Source: Xenococcaceae cyanobacterium MO_234.B1
GTDB taxonomy: Bacteria > Cyanobacteriota > Cyanobacteriia > Cyanobacteriales > Xenococcaceae
Direction: 5' to 3'
Assembly (NCBI GenBank): GCA_030064915.1
Contig: JASJEK010000001.1
Coordinates: 1 to 53,915, forward strand
DNA: 53,915 nucleotides
Position numbers and translations under genes: made by a program. Of this stretch, positions 41,628-52,393 are shown piece by piece. Numbering within the stretch: position 1 is the first letter of the stretch; every line of letters begins with the position of its first letter. Below the pieces are notes generated by a model. It saw nothing but the letters and a program-made list of their open reading frames with translations, had not been told where the DNA came from and searched no databases.

Positions 41628-42150
41628 TTAATTTATCTGTGTTTGGCTGGTGGAGAGATAGCTAATGCTGTTTCATTATTAACTTAGTTCACTAAGAAAT
41701 GAATTAGAAATTCAAGTAGATAGGGCTTGCTGAATAAATGTGGAAGGTAAGCCAGATAAAAGTTTTGAGCCTTTTTTGACCAAAAAAGTGCAAGACTATA
41801 ACATTATATAGGCTCAAAACCCTCGGTTAAGTCAAGTAGCAAGTAAGGAATTTTGATGAAAAGTTTACTTTTGCAAGATATCTATTGTTGAACGTTAATC
41901 GCGACAGTCCCCATGCCTCTATAGGCTGGGGAAGGATAGGGCACTAACCAAGAGGACGGGGCGTATAAACTTGAGGGGGCGATTGGCGAGGTGTCCTCGC
42001 CAATTCAAGTCCCCCGTCTGGGGAAACCCCAGAAGACAGCCCCTTCTCGATGCCTCGAAGGTTAGTAATATGATTTCTGACAGCTTCTCTAACAATATTG
42101 CAGATTCAGACTAATTGACTAATACTATCTATGTTGAGCGATTAAATATT
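41628..42150. other. Gap with inverted repeats and fold-back module B
   Basis: 41762-41771 (gttttgagcc) and 41811-41820 are exact inverted repeats around a second small hairpin (cttttttg/caaaaaag), in a stretch starting gggcttgctgaataaa that looks like an IS-derived MITE. 41908-42043 is the second full fold-back module. The start of the glycosyltransferase at 42151 is close by. No gene is supported. Confidence 0.5.
41908..42043 (+). repeat. Fold-back module, copy B
   Basis: The first hairpin is tcccca/tgggga (41908-41913, 41927-41932) extended by gcc/ggc with one bulged base. Then GGGGC (41958-41962) and GCCCC (42039-42043) enclose two hairpins, attggcgagg/cctcgccaat (41982-42004) and ctgggg/ccccag (42018-42032). 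The linkers ACGGGGCGTATAAAC and AGACAGCCCCTT match copy A at 25536-25578. Confidence 0.5.
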
Positions 42151-43149
42151 ATGCAAATTTCAGCACCGTTAATCAGTGTGGTAATTCCTGCGTATAATTG
42201 CGAACTGTATATTTCAGAAGCAGTAGAAAGTGTTTTACAGCAACAAGATTGTGATTACGAAATAGTGATTATTGACGATGGCTCTACCGACAACACTAAA
42301 GAAGTTTTAGAGCCTTATCAGCACAAAATTCGTTACATTCCCCAACAAAATCAAGGAGTTGCTGCTGCTCGCAATCATGGTATTGCTCAAGCCAGGGGAG
42401 AATTAATTGCATTTCTCGATGCAGATGATTACTTTTTGCCTGGTAAACTATCTGCTCAAGCTGACCTGTTTCGTCAAGACCCCAGTTTAGGCATTGTTCA
42501 TAGTGGATGGCAAAGAGTAGATTCTCAAGGCAATAAACTATTGGATGTTCGTCCTTGGGAGAATGTTCCCAAATTGGACTTAGAAGATTGGTTACGTTGG
42601 AAACCTGTCTTACCCAGTGCTATGATGTTTCGTCGTGAATGGCTAGAGTATGTAGATGGTTTTGATCCGCAGTTTCCTCCTGCTGAGGATACAGAGCTAA
42701 TTTTGAGGATGGCTCTTAAAGGTTGTCGAGCCACTTGGTTGAAAGAAATTACAGTCTGTTATCGACAACATCCAGAGAGTGCTATGTATAAAGGATTACC
42801 CCAAGCTCGTTCTCTTACCAAAGTTACAGAGCATTTTTTCCAACAGCCCAATTTACCAGAAAAAGTTAGGTTAATGGAGTATTCTGTGCGCTATGGGACA
42901 ATGGTATGGATTGCCTGGTACTTGCACTACACAAAACATCCTGTGGAAATGGTAGAATATCTCCGTAAATCTTGGCAATATAGACCTTTTTCTCCCACAG
43001 AGACCACAATTAACTGGGTAGAAAGTTTTGCCGAATTTTCTCAAAATTGGGGTGTTGAGTTTGATGCTTATTCTTTAACTAATTCTGTTGAGTGGCAAGA
43101 TTTAATGAAATGGGTTATTCAAGTAACCAGTAAAAGGGACTCTAATTAA
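42151..43149 (+). CDS. Family 2 glycosyltransferase
   Basis: The protein is a GT2-type inverting glycosyltransferase with a GT-A fold: ISVVIPAYNCELYISEAVESVL, VIIDDGSTDNT, NQGVAAARNHGIAQARGELIAFLDADD (DXD-like metal site). After the catalytic part comes a ~100-residue helical C-terminus. No membrane helix is seen, so it is soluble or membrane-attached. Substrates are sugar nucleotides and likely cell-surface glycans, but no polysaccharide cluster is nearby. I start at the ATG at 42151, because the 12 residues encoded from a TTG at 42115 lie outside the domain and lack a ribosome binding site. Confidence 0.9.
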   Translation: MQISAPLISVVIPAYNCELYISEAVESVLQQQDCDYEIVIIDDGSTDNTKEVLEPYQHKIRYIPQQNQGVAAARNHGIAQARGELIAFLDADDYFLPGKLSAQADLFRQDPSLGIVHSGWQRVDSQGNKLLDVRPWENVPKLDLEDWLRWKPVLPSAMMFRREWLEYVDGFDPQFPPAEDTELILRMALKGCRATWLKEITVCYRQHPESAMYKGLPQARSLTKVTEHFFQQPNLPEKVRLMEYSVRYGTMVWIAWYLHYTKHPVEMVEYLRKSWQYRPFSPTETTINWVESFAEFSQNWGVEFDAYSLTNSVEWQDLMKWVIQVTSKRDSN

Positions 43150-43509
43150 GGTAATGCTAAATGGGTAATGATGGCATAGAAGATAACAATAGGTGAGTTC
43201 AACAACTTTAGGGGCGTTGCTTCGCAGCACTGCTGAAAGCAGCCATGCCCCCCAATACTGTTCGGTTAACTTCCGTTACGTGTTGAGACAAGCAAGGGCT
43301 CTAAGGTCAGGGCTGTTTCATTCTGGGTTAAGGCAGAGGGGGAGCAGGGGAGCAGGGGGAGAGAAGTTTTTAAGTTCTTTCTCCTATTTAAAAAAGATGC
43401 AACTTAGATGTGTCTAAGCTTAACAGCCTTTACCATTACATATTCAACAACGCTCTAATTAATATATATTCTTAGGAATAGCTTGTTTTATTTAATGTAA
43501 ATTTTTTTA
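43150..43509. other. Gap before ktrB with repeat remnants
   Basis: The gap holds another caatactgttcggt element end (~43252), a short palindromic cluster (ggggcgttgcttcgcagcac and gctgctttcagcagtgctg-like words near 43205-43250) and purine-rich ggggagcagggg words. A 74-codon frame here has a low-complexity translation and is not a gene. The last ~70 bases are AT-rich and must hold the ktrB promoter, but no clear hexamers are seen. Confidence 0.5.
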
Positions 43510-44844
43510 ATGACTATTGCTCGAACAATTTGCCTTGGATTTTTAGCTTTAATTATGGCAGGAACTATATTACTAATCATGCCATTTGCTACCCACGATG
43601 GTTCTTGGAATAATCCCATTGTGGCACTATTTACTGCAACTTCTGCTGTTTGTGTAACTGGTTTAGCCGTAGTCGATACGGGGAGTTATTTCTCTTTTTG
43701 GGGACAGCTAATCATTCTTGTACTAATACAAGTAGGAGGATTCGGTTATATGATGTGTTCTACTTTTCTGATGTTACTCTTAGGAAGAAAATTTGATCTT
43801 AGACGAAAAATTGCTATTCAAGAATCTTTTGATCGACCATTATTACAAGGAAGTAATAATTTAGTCAAATCAATTATTGCTACTACTCTTATTTTTGAAA
43901 TTACGGGTATTTTTTTATTACTACAGGTTTTTGCTGCTAAATTTGGTCTTGCTCAAGGATTGTGGTTATCGATTTTTCATAGTGTGAGTGCTTGGAATAA
44001 TGCAGGGTTTAGTTTATTTTCTGATAGTCTTGTTAGTTATCATTCTTCCTGGATCGTAAATATCGTAATTTCAGGGTTAGTAATTTTTGGTGGTATTGGC
44101 TATCAAGTAATCATTGAAATGTATTTGTGGTTTTCTAATTTAATCAAAGGAAAAAAAGAAAAATTTTGTTTCTCTTTAAATTTTAAAGTAGTTGCAAGTA
44201 CAACATTATTTCTACTAGTAATAGGAACTATCGCTTTTTTCTTGATAGAAATTAATGAGCCAGAAACTCTAAAAAACTTGACGATAGAAGATAAGTTTTT
44301 AACATCTTGGTTTCAATCAATGACCACTAGAACCGCAGGCTTTAATACGATTGATATTGGTGAAATGACTACTGCTGGACTGTTTATTACTATGGGATTA
44401 ATGTTTATTGGAGCTAGTCCGAGCGGTACGGGAGGAGGGATAAAAACTACCACATTACGTATTTTGTTTAATTGTACTAAATCAGCTTTAGAAGGAAAAG
44501 ATACGGTTATCTTATATCAGAGAGAAGTGTCATATAATTTAATATTGAAAGCAGTTGCTGTTGTATTTGGGACAGCAGCTTCTATTGTTTTTTGTACAAC
44601 TTTAATTTCTTTAGTAGAAACACAACTTGATTTTATTGAAATATTGTTTGAAGTGATTTCAGCTTTTGCAACTGTAGGTTTATCTATGGGAATTACAGCA
44701 AGTCTTTCTACTTTTGCAAAAGTAATTTTAGTTTTTGCTATGTATATTGGCAGAGTGAGTATTTTGATGGTAATAGCTGCTATTATGGGGGAGATTCGTC
44801 CCAGTTCTTTGCACTATCCAGAAGAAAATTTACTGGTGGGCTAG
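43510..44844 (+). CDS. ktrB: KtrB/TrkH-family potassium (sodium-driven) channel subunit
   Basis: The 444-residue protein has four repeated membrane-pore-membrane units with KtrB-type pore loops: TSAVCVTGLAVVDTG (P1), HSVSAWNNAGFSL (P2), MTTRTAGFNTIDIGE (P3) and ISAFATVGLSMGI (P4). The conserved glycines line the K+ filter. With KtrA it makes a Ktr-type K+ uptake system, which in cyanobacteria is sodium-dependent and important in osmotic adjustment. The next gene, 166 bp on, encodes the RCK partner. The start is an ATG at 43510. Confidence 0.93.
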   Translation: MTIARTICLGFLALIMAGTILLIMPFATHDGSWNNPIVALFTATSAVCVTGLAVVDTGSYFSFWGQLIILVLIQVGGFGYMMCSTFLMLLLGRKFDLRRKIAIQESFDRPLLQGSNNLVKSIIATTLIFEITGIFLLLQVFAAKFGLAQGLWLSIFHSVSAWNNAGFSLFSDSLVSYHSSWIVNIVISGLVIFGGIGYQVIIEMYLWFSNLIKGKKEKFCFSLNFKVVASTTLFLLVIGTIAFFLIEINEPETLKNLTIEDKFLTSWFQSMTTRTAGFNTIDIGEMTTAGLFITMGLMFIGASPSGTGGGIKTTTLRILFNCTKSALEGKDTVILYQREVSYNLILKAVAVVFGTAASIVFCTTLISLVETQLDFIEILFEVISAFATVGLSMGITASLSTFAKVILVFAMYIGRVSILMVIAAIMGEIRPSSLHYPEENLLVG

Positions 44845-45010
44845 TGGTCCACTATGAGCAAGTTTAAATTAAGATTTACCTACATAACATAGTTACAATA
44901 ACATAGTTACAATAGCGTGTGACAGTTAGCCTATCAACTAAAATTAAATCAAGTTTTTTATAAGGAATCAAAGCTCGAGTAACAATATCATTTATTCAGT
45001 GAGGGAAAAG

Positions 45011-45706
45011 GTGGATTTGAAATCACTTAAATTTTTGACTAATTTGCGTCGAGAAAGTCGTCAGTTTGCGGTGATTGGTTTAGGTCGTTTTGGGAGAGCA
45101 GTATGTGGTACTCTTCATAAGATGGGTTATGAAGTAATGGGTACAGATATTGAGGAGAAATTAGTTGCTCAAGCTCTTAGTCAAAAGATTGCTTCTCACG
45201 CTATTCAACTTGATTCAACAGACCCAGAAGCCTTGAGAGAAGCTGGTATCTTTGAAATGGATACGGTAATTGTTGCTATTGGTAACTATTTACAAGAAAG
45301 TATCATTACTACTCTTAATGTGAAGGAAGCTGGAGTTAAGTACGTAGTTGCGAAAGCATCATCAGAAATTCACGGTAAACTTTTAAAGCGTGTAGGAGCA
45401 GACCATGTGGTCTTCCCAGAACATGAAGCTGGTTGCACTCTTGCTGTAACTTTAACAAAGCCAGCTTTTTTAGATCGTTTTGAGTTAGATACTGAAAATA
45501 GTATTGTTGAAGTGTTAGTTCCAGAGGAATTTCATGGTAAGACATTAGCTCAGTTAGAATTGCGAGGACGCTACGGAGTTAATGTTTTAGCAGTGGGGAA
45601 TGGAGAAAAATTTATCACTAATCCTCTACCTCAACACAAACTTGATAAGGGTTCAATTATGGTAGTAATTGGCAGTAATAAAGATATAGAAAGATTACCT
45701 ATCTAG
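45011..45706 (+). CDS. ktrA: KtrA/TrkA RCK regulatory subunit
   Basis: The 231-residue protein is an RCK regulator: an N-terminal Rossmann domain with QFAVIGLGRFGRAVCGTL (GxGxxG) binding NAD(H)/ATP, then DTVIVAIG and a C-terminal RCK-C domain (SIVEVLVPEEFHGKTLAQLELRGRYGVNVLAV). It forms an octameric ring that gates KtrB. The start is taken as the GTG at 45011, with GAGGG five bases upstream and an N-terminus that resembles that of other cyanobacterial KtrA proteins; a GTG at 44999 would add four residues and has no site. The long 166-bp spacer before it may hold its own promoter. Confidence 0.92.
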   Translation: MDLKSLKFLTNLRRESRQFAVIGLGRFGRAVCGTLHKMGYEVMGTDIEEKLVAQALSQKIASHAIQLDSTDPEALREAGIFEMDTVIVAIGNYLQESIITTLNVKEAGVKYVVAKASSEIHGKLLKRVGADHVVFPEHEAGCTLAVTLTKPAFLDRFELDTENSIVEVLVPEEFHGKTLAQLELRGRYGVNVLAVGNGEKFITNPLPQHKLDKGSIMVVIGSNKDIERLPI

Positions 45707-45762
45707 GTAAGGTTAGTTCGGAGTTCAGAATATCGAAGTGTATGATACTTTAACAAAAACTG

Positions 45763-46260
45763 CTATAAAGTTCTTTTCTGAGTAAACCAGTCTTGTAGTT
45801 GCTTACGACATTGAGACTCTTCGACTCCTGCGATAACTTTTAAGGAATGGTTAGAAGCGGAACTATGGGGGAGGTTAATGACGGTGAAAATTGCACCTGT
45901 TTTTGGGTCATCAGTGCCATATACAAGTAGAGATATCCTAGCTTGAATAATCGCACCAGCGCACATGGGACAGGGTTCGAGAGTGACATAAAGGATGCAA
46001 TCATCTAAATGCCAATTGTGCTTTTTTTGGTTTGCCTGACTAATAGCGAGGATTTCTGCGTGAGCAGTAGCATCTTGGGTTTGTTCTTTACTATTTGCTG
46101 CTGCTGCCATTAAATTACCTAATTGATCCGTAATTATTGCACCTACGGGTACATCTCCCCTGTTTCCTGCTTGTTCTGCTAAAGCGATCGCCTGTTCCAT
46201 CCAATACTTATGAGTCAGATAGGCATTATAATCTAAGTGAGATAGCGATCGCCGATTCAT
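45763..46260 (-). CDS. tadA: tRNA-specific adenosine deaminase
   Basis: TadA deaminates adenosine-34 in tRNA-Arg(ACG) to inosine, allowing wobble decoding. The 165-residue protein has the zinc-deaminase motifs: TAHAEILAI (His, Glu) and PCPMCAGAII (two Cys), and the RISLLVYGTDDPKTGA stretch. The N-terminus has ~20 extra residues with MNRRSLSHLDYN before the domain; a later ATG (Met21) might be the true start. It is 8 bp from the MFS transporter gene upstream and on the same strand, so they may be co-transcribed. Confidence 0.93.
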   Translation of the reverse strand: MNRRSLSHLDYNAYLTHKYWMEQAIALAEQAGNRGDVPVGAIITDQLGNLMAAAANSKEQTQDATAHAEILAISQANQKKHNWHLDDCILYVTLEPCPMCAGAIIQARISLLVYGTDDPKTGAIFTVINLPHSSASNHSLKVIAGVEESQCRKQLQDWFTQKRTL

Positions 46261-46268
46261 GATACAAA

Positions 46269-47606
46269 CTAACTGGATTTAACAGAACTTAAATCGAGAG
46301 AAGATAGATTGCGATCGGGTAATTCTTTTTCTAAAAAGCGCAGACGGGGTTCTTGGTAAGCCAGAATAACTGTTAATAGGTTTAAAATTCCTAGTAAGAG
46401 TAATAAAAGGGCAATACCTTGATTTTGCCCGATTTCTCCACCGATAAATTTACCAATAGTATTAGCTAGTAATCCATTTTCTGCCATTAAAGGATTTAAT
46501 ACGCCATCTACTAAAGGTCCAGCGATAGAATAGGCACAAATAGCTAAACCTCTTTCTAAACTTTGCTGTAAAGAAAATACTCTACCCTGAAGACGAGAGG
46601 GAACTTTACTTTGCCAAATTGCTTGATTAGAACTAATAATAATTGGGTGACAAAATAGATACACAAAAATTCCGAGCGCCATTATAACAAGGGAGATTTT
46701 AAAGCTGGCAGTTAAGATTACGATTCCTTGAATAGCAACACAAGTCATAATAGTTTTAACACGGTTTTTGGCTCCTCCCCAGACACTAATTAAAACACTA
46801 CCGACTAAAATACCAAAACCGCCAATAGATAAGATTGTGCCTAATCTTTCTGTAGAATTGGGTTGGTAAAGTAGGGGCCAAAGGATAACTTCAAGCATTC
46901 CATTGCTGAAGTAACTAATAGCAATAAAACTTAGTAGTTTTAATAAACCAGGTTTAACGGCGATATATTTCCAACCTAATATTGTCTCTGTCAACAAGCC
47001 CTCCATTGTTACTTGTCGGCGTTTCCTCATTCTCTTGACGGTGGGGAAACGGACACTAATTAAAGTGAAAATAGCAATGAAAAAGGTGATTAAATCAATA
47101 GTTAAAATCCCTTCTAAAGCAATTAGCTTCATTAAGATTCCTGCAACTAAAGGAGAAGCAATTTTCGCTATTCCACTAGAGACTTGTACCATGCCATTGG
47201 CTCGGCTATATTGTTTAGGAGGAACTAATTGGGCGATCGCTGCTGTATAAGCAGGAAGTTGAAAAGCATTAAAAGTAGAGGTAATAGTTACGGCTAAATA
47301 GATGTGCCAGACTGCTAACTTATCTGATAGTGCTAGGAGCATAATAATCAAAGTCACAATACATGTAGCACCATCGCTGAGAATCATCGCAGAACGACGG
47401 TTCCAACGGTCAATAAGCACTCCTGCTATGGGAGATACAATAACTTTTGGCAGATAAATTAGGAAAATAATGAGGGCAAATTGGCTAATTCTACCAGTGT
47501 CTCTATAGGTTTGTTCCAACATCCAAAAACCTAAAGCAAACTCTGATAGCTTAGAGCCGAAAAGAGAGATGACTTGTCCAATCCAAACAGTTAAAAAAAT
47601 CCGCAT
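46269..47606 (-). CDS. Major facilitator superfamily transporter
   Basis: The 445-residue protein has ~12 membrane helices and an MFS loop motif (AGVLIDRWNRRSAMILSD between TM2 and TM3). The sequence resembles the drug- and enterobactin-exporter type MFS proteins, which often have conserved GNRISQFAL/FWML starts. The substrate is not predictable from sequence. The central loop is highly basic (VKRMRKRRQVTME), as usual for the cytoplasmic side. It lies 8 bp ahead of tadA. Confidence 0.88.
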   Translation of the reverse strand: MRIFLTVWIGQVISLFGSKLSEFALGFWMLEQTYRDTGRISQFALIIFLIYLPKVIVSPIAGVLIDRWNRRSAMILSDGATCIVTLIIMLLALSDKLAVWHIYLAVTITSTFNAFQLPAYTAAIAQLVPPKQYSRANGMVQVSSGIAKIASPLVAGILMKLIALEGILTIDLITFFIAIFTLISVRFPTVKRMRKRRQVTMEGLLTETILGWKYIAVKPGLLKLLSFIAISYFSNGMLEVILWPLLYQPNSTERLGTILSIGGFGILVGSVLISVWGGAKNRVKTIMTCVAIQGIVILTASFKISLVIMALGIFVYLFCHPIIISSNQAIWQSKVPSRLQGRVFSLQQSLERGLAICAYSIAGPLVDGVLNPLMAENGLLANTIGKFIGGEIGQNQGIALLLLLLGILNLLTVILAYQEPRLRFLEKELPDRNLSSLDLSSVKSS

Positions 47607-47858
47607 AGAGCCGAGAATATGGCGTTACAGTAGTGTTTTAGCAATTTTTTTAGCAAAAAAATGCTAGATAAGTTAGCTTAACAGCAATTATCATTTCTTG
47701 TAAGCAACTTCAGAGAGTCAAGAATTATCACCGTTGACTTTTTTGAGTATTTTTACTCAGAATGACTAGTAAGCTTCAAATATTCTAACTGAAGTACTAA
47801 AATTCCTTAAGACTCTCTTAAATATAAGATGGGGATAAATTATAAATAAATTATAAAA

Positions 47859-49202
47859 ATGATGGGACAGTCTCAGGATTACTACTCTATTTTACAATTA
47901 TCGCCAGACGCAACGTTAGAAGATATTAAAACCGCATTTCGTCGTTTGGCTCGTAAATATCATCCCGATGTGAATCCGAATAATACTGAAACTACAGAAA
48001 AATTTCAGCAAATCTCTCAAGCCTACGAAGTATTATCAGACGAGAAAAAACGTCGTAGTTACGATTTTGATTATCACGTCCCTCGCTACAATTACAACCT
48101 CAATAGAAGTCAAAAAACTACTGTTAAAAATCAGCGGGAATCTGGTTCTGAGGGTCAAGCCAAAAAATTTTACAATCAAGGATTAAAAAAATCCCAAAAT
48201 AAACAATATCAAAAAGCGATCGCTGAATATACCAAAGCCATCAACATTGAGCCTTACTTTATTGATGCCTATCTTAAGCGTTGTGAAATGTACTATAAGC
48301 TGGGAAATCACCAAGGAATTTTAGATGATTGTTATCAGATAATTAAAATTAATCCCTCTATTGCCAAAGCTTTTTATTATCAAGGAAGAGCCCGCTATAG
48401 TTTGGGTTATGTTCAAGGGGCAATTGACTCCTACAGTGAGGCAATTCGTCAAGAACCTCACTATGCCCAAGCTTATTATTATCGAGGTATAGCTTATCGG
48501 GATACCAAAGAAACTTTATCGGCGATCGAAGATTTACAAATTGCAGGAGACTTATTTATCGCAGAAGGCAATCAAAATGCTTATCTTCTGGTAAAGCAAA
48601 ATATTAGCACTTTAACTAGAGCTAATTGGCAATTAGACCATCTTGTCGGGGGATGTTTAAAAGCTTTACAAAATAGTTTTAAGACTGCGAATATCTATCT
48701 CTTACGTCCTCAGGGGAAACTGCATCCTGCTTTTGTTCGTCTTTCTGATACTCAAGCTTTAGGAGTAGGAATTGCCTATGGTTTCTTGTTTGATCTCTGT
48801 GCTGCGAGCGCTACCTATCATTTTTGGGAATTTAAAAATCCTCATTGGGGATATGTACTATTTCTCAATGCTATTCCCTTTTTAGTTTTAACTTTTATGG
48901 GGGGAATTGTCAGGCTGTTGATGGGTAACTCTGGCAACTTCATCGCAGATGCTTTTATTGCTGGTACATCTCTCTTACCCTTGGGTTTATCCCTCTTGCT
49001 AATGGGACTTATCTCGATTCCACAACTCATTTTAGTGATATCTTTCCTGATTTTCGGCGGTTTTTACTGCCTTTTGACTCTCTATACTGGTTATACTCAG
49101 ATTGTCAATTTACCAGAAGGTATAGCCAGTTTTGTGGTGCCTCTGATGATCGTAGTTAGTAGTTGGTTTTACTATCTAACATTTGCGCTTATCTTTTCTT
49201 AA
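47859..49202 (+). CDS. Membrane-anchored DnaJ-TPR protein
   Basis: The 447-residue protein opens with a J-domain (residues 7-68, HPD at 35-37: [10 protein letters not shown]) that stimulates a DnaK ATPase. Three TPR repeats follow (~93-210, with [22 protein letters not shown] and [18 protein letters not shown]), then about four membrane helices (300-447). The arrangement would hold a co-chaperone with protein-binding TPRs on the cytoplasmic face of a membrane, perhaps the thylakoid. Similar J-TPR proteins are found in cyanobacteria, but the fusion to four C-terminal helices is less common. M1 and M2 are adjacent start candidates. Confidence 0.85.
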   Translation: MMGQSQDYYSILQLSPDATLEDIKTAFRRLARKYHPDVNPNNTETTEKFQQISQAYEVLSDEKKRRSYDFDYHVPRYNYNLNRSQKTTVKNQRESGSEGQAKKFYNQGLKKSQNKQYQKAIAEYTKAINIEPYFIDAYLKRCEMYYKLGNHQGILDDCYQIIKINPSIAKAFYYQGRARYSLGYVQGAIDSYSEAIRQEPHYAQAYYYRGIAYRDTKETLSAIEDLQIAGDLFIAEGNQNAYLLVKQNISTLTRANWQLDHLVGGCLKALQNSFKTANIYLLRPQGKLHPAFVRLSDTQALGVGIAYGFLFDLCAASATYHFWEFKNPHWGYVLFLNAIPFLVLTFMGGIVRLLMGNSGNFIADAFIAGTSLLPLGLSLLLMGLISIPQLILVISFLIFGGFYCLLTLYTGYTQIVNLPEGIASFVVPLMIVVSSWFYYLTFALIFS

Positions 49203-49221
49203 TTAGTGCTACAATCCACCA

Positions 49222-49299
49222 TAGCTAGGGGTGCCTAATGCTTCAGGCTGAGATAAACCCTTAGAACCTGGACTGGTTAGCACCAGCGTAGGGAAGCTG
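49222..49299 (+). promoter_or_regulatory. TPP riboswitch (THI element) upstream of thiC
   Basis: Conserved blocks of the TPP aptamer are present in order: agctaggggtgcc (49223), ctgagat (49248-49254), accc (49257-49260), gaacctg (49264-49270) and gcgtagggaagc (49286-49297), with outer P1 stem agct (49223) to agct (49295). The thiC ATG at 49317 is only 18 nt away, with gagga at 49306, so control is probably by hiding the ribosome binding site when thiamine pyrophosphate is bound. Confidence 0.95.
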
Positions 49300-49307
49300 T
49301 TTATTGA

Positions 49308-50687
<1,380 letters not shown>

Positions 50688-50704
50688 ATATTGATGTTTT
50701 AGTT

Positions 50705-50820
50705 ATTTATGCGATCGCTCTTATTTTAGGGCGATCGCGCAGCGCCAGGCTTCGCCTGTCCACGAGGAACGAGTGAACCTCTCTCGCGCCCTGGGTAGGC
50801 TCTAGGCGATCGCTATTTTT
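50705..50820. repeat. HIP1-bearing palindromic repeat downstream of thiC
   Basis: Three GCGATCGC octamers or near-copies (50711, 50732, 50807) bracket a GC-rich palindromic stretch (gcaggcttcgcctgtc and similar). It has no coding capacity and is a typical cyanobacterial intergenic repeat. Confidence 0.6.
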
Positions 50821-50893
50821 TGGTAAATTATGGAAAACGGTAAACTAAAGACAAGTTCTTCACCTTGGCTAATTTTGACTGGTATCTCAAATT

Positions 50894-51370
50894 ATGACTG
50901 CTCAATTGCCATCAAATACCAATACTAGTAGTCTCTACGACCAAGATTATTATCTCTGGTTGAAAAATACTGCCAAATTAATACAGGAAGGTAAATTTTC
51001 CGAAATAGATACAGTTAATTTGGTGGAAGAAATCGAAGATATGGGCAAAAGGGAGAAACGCTCAGTAGAGAGTAATTTAGTGATACTATTGCTACACTTA
51101 CTCAAATACCAATATCAACCATCAAAGCAAAGCAATAGCTGGAAAGCCAGTATCAGAGAACATCGACGCAGGCTAAAAAAAACTTTTCGAGATAGTCCTA
51201 GTCTTAAGCGGTGTTTTGAGCAAGTTTTTACTGAATGTTACCAAGATGCGAGAGAGCAAGCCAGTGATGAAACAGGGCTACCTCTTGATACTTTTCCCTC
51301 TGAGTCTCTTTTTACCCCTACTCAAGTCCTTAACCCTGACTATTTACCAGAAATAAATAGGGTTTGCTGA
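50894..51370 (+). CDS. DUF29 family protein
   Basis: The 158-residue protein has the DUF29 pattern: YDQDYYLWLKNTAKLIQEGKFSEIDTVNLVEEIEDMGKREKRSVESNLVILLLHLLKYQ, followed by IREHRRRLKKTFRDSPSLK. The opening (F/Y)DxDxxxWxxxxxxxL and EEIxxMGKxE motifs are standard. DUF29 proteins are small and usually numerous in cyanobacterial genomes, and their function is not established. A related gene follows 137 bp on. The start is an ATG at 50894 without a strong binding site. Confidence 0.88.
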   Translation: MTAQLPSNTNTSSLYDQDYYLWLKNTAKLIQEGKFSEIDTVNLVEEIEDMGKREKRSVESNLVILLLHLLKYQYQPSKQSNSWKASIREHRRRLKKTFRDSPSLKRCFEQVFTECYQDAREQASDETGLPLDTFPSESLFTPTQVLNPDYLPEINRVC

Positions 51371-51396
51371 AAAAGTTTTTTGGTTGGGAAGGGTTT

Positions 51397-51418
51397 AGTC
51401 CTCTTAAGAGGACTTTTG
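51397..51418 (+). terminator. Terminator after the first DUF29 gene
   Basis: A perfect 18-bp palindrome agtcctcttaagaggact (51397-51414) is followed by T-rich sequence (tttt). It is 27 bp from the stop and could also act on the minus strand. A second small hairpin, ccaagaaa/tttcttgg, lies at 51426-51445. Confidence 0.6.
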
Positions 51419-51506
51419 CTATTAGCCAAGAAATTTATTTCTTGGTGATGAAATAGGTGCAAAATATGAGTAATACTAATATTTCTGGGTTAAGAGGTTA
51501 ATTGTA

Positions 51507-51938
51507 ATGTCACTTACGCCCTACGATACCGATTATCATCAGTGGATTCAAGAAACAGTTTTAGCTCTCAAGGATAGAAGATTTAATGTTATAGACTGGG
51601 ATAATTTAATCGAAGAAATTGACAGTATGGGGAAAAGTGAAAGACGAGCTTTGATTAGTCTTTTAACTCGTCTTTTAGAGCATCTTCTGAAATTGTCTTA
51701 CTGGGAAGCAGAAAAGAAACGATGTGGCAATCATTGGGCTTCGGAAATTGTTAACTTTCGTTTTCAAATTGAAAATCGCTTAGAGGATAGTCCTAGTTTA
51801 AGAAAAGAGCTACCTGCAATGTATGATAAAGCTTATCCCGTAGCGGTTAAATCCGTTTCTAAGTTATTTCCTTTGCAGCAAGATGCTTGTATCTTTCTTG
51901 AAAAGGCTCTTGATAGTGATTGGTTTCCTGATTATTAA
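51507..51938 (+). CDS. DUF29 family protein, second copy
   Basis: This 143-residue protein has the same plan as its upstream neighbour: YDTDYHQWIQETVLALKDRRFNVIDWDNLIEEIDSMGKSERRALISLLTRLLEHLLKL, then ENRLEDSPSLRKELPAMYDKAY. Sequence identity with the first copy is modest, so this is an old duplication or two members that came together. There is no membrane segment. Function unknown. It starts with ATG at 51507. Confidence 0.88.
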   Translation: MSLTPYDTDYHQWIQETVLALKDRRFNVIDWDNLIEEIDSMGKSERRALISLLTRLLEHLLKLSYWEAEKKRCGNHWASEIVNFRFQIENRLEDSPSLRKELPAMYDKAYPVAVKSVSKLFPLQQDACIFLEKALDSDWFPDY

Positions 51939-51980
51939 ACTTAGAGAATGTTTTACTCTGGTACAGAATTAACTTTGAAT

Positions 51981-52229
51981 TTAGATGAAATTTTCATAGA
52001 TAAAGTTAGCGATTAAAGAAAGGATTATTGCTCCTATACCCCCAACAATCCACTTAAGAATTTTTCTGACATCATTGATTAATTTTTCTACACTAGATAA
52101 TCGGTTATCCAAGTTTGATACTGTGTCTTTAATATCTTTAATATCCCTTTCAATGACAGCAATTCTTTCGCCATTGCTAGTTACTTTGTTTAATAAGGCT
52201 TGCTCCCATCTTGTATCTGTATTAGACAT
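51981..52229 (-). CDS. Small coiled-coil membrane protein
   Basis: The 82-residue product has a hydrophilic coiled coil (~12-58, GERIAVIERDIKDIKDTVSNLDNRLSSVEKLINDVRKILKW) with good heptad spacing, and one membrane helix (~59-78, IVGGIGAIILSLIANFIYE). This layout resembles hemolysin XhlA and other small cyanobacterial proteins, but I cannot assign a role. The ATG at 52229 is a plausible start. It is convergent with the second DUF29 gene. Confidence 0.6.
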   Translation of the reverse strand: MSNTDTRWEQALLNKVTSNGERIAVIERDIKDIKDTVSNLDNRLSSVEKLINDVRKILKWIVGGIGAIILSLIANFIYENFI

Positions 52230-52364
52230 TTCATTATAATCCTACCAGAGTTTTATTTTTTTGAAGAGAGCTTTTATTATGGGTTCTCTTTTTATTGTAG
52301 GGAAAAATCAACTAGATATTAGGCTATTTACTCATGATTTTAATTGAATTCACAAGTAATGGGA

Positions 52365-52389
52365 GTAGGGTGGGCAATGCCCAGCCTAC
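52365..52389. repeat. Near-perfect palindrome after the DUF2330 gene
   Basis: gtagggtgggca (52365-52376) and tgcccagcctac (52378-52389) pair at 11 of 12 positions, 5 bp from the stop of the DUF2330 gene. Such gggtgggcaatgccc units are common cyanobacterial repeats and may help terminate the transcript. Confidence 0.6.
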
Positions 52390-52393
52390 GAGA

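Noticed and set aside
43193..43417. 74-codon plus-strand frame before ktrB
   Set aside because: It covers an element end and purine-rich low-complexity DNA; the translation is not protein-like.
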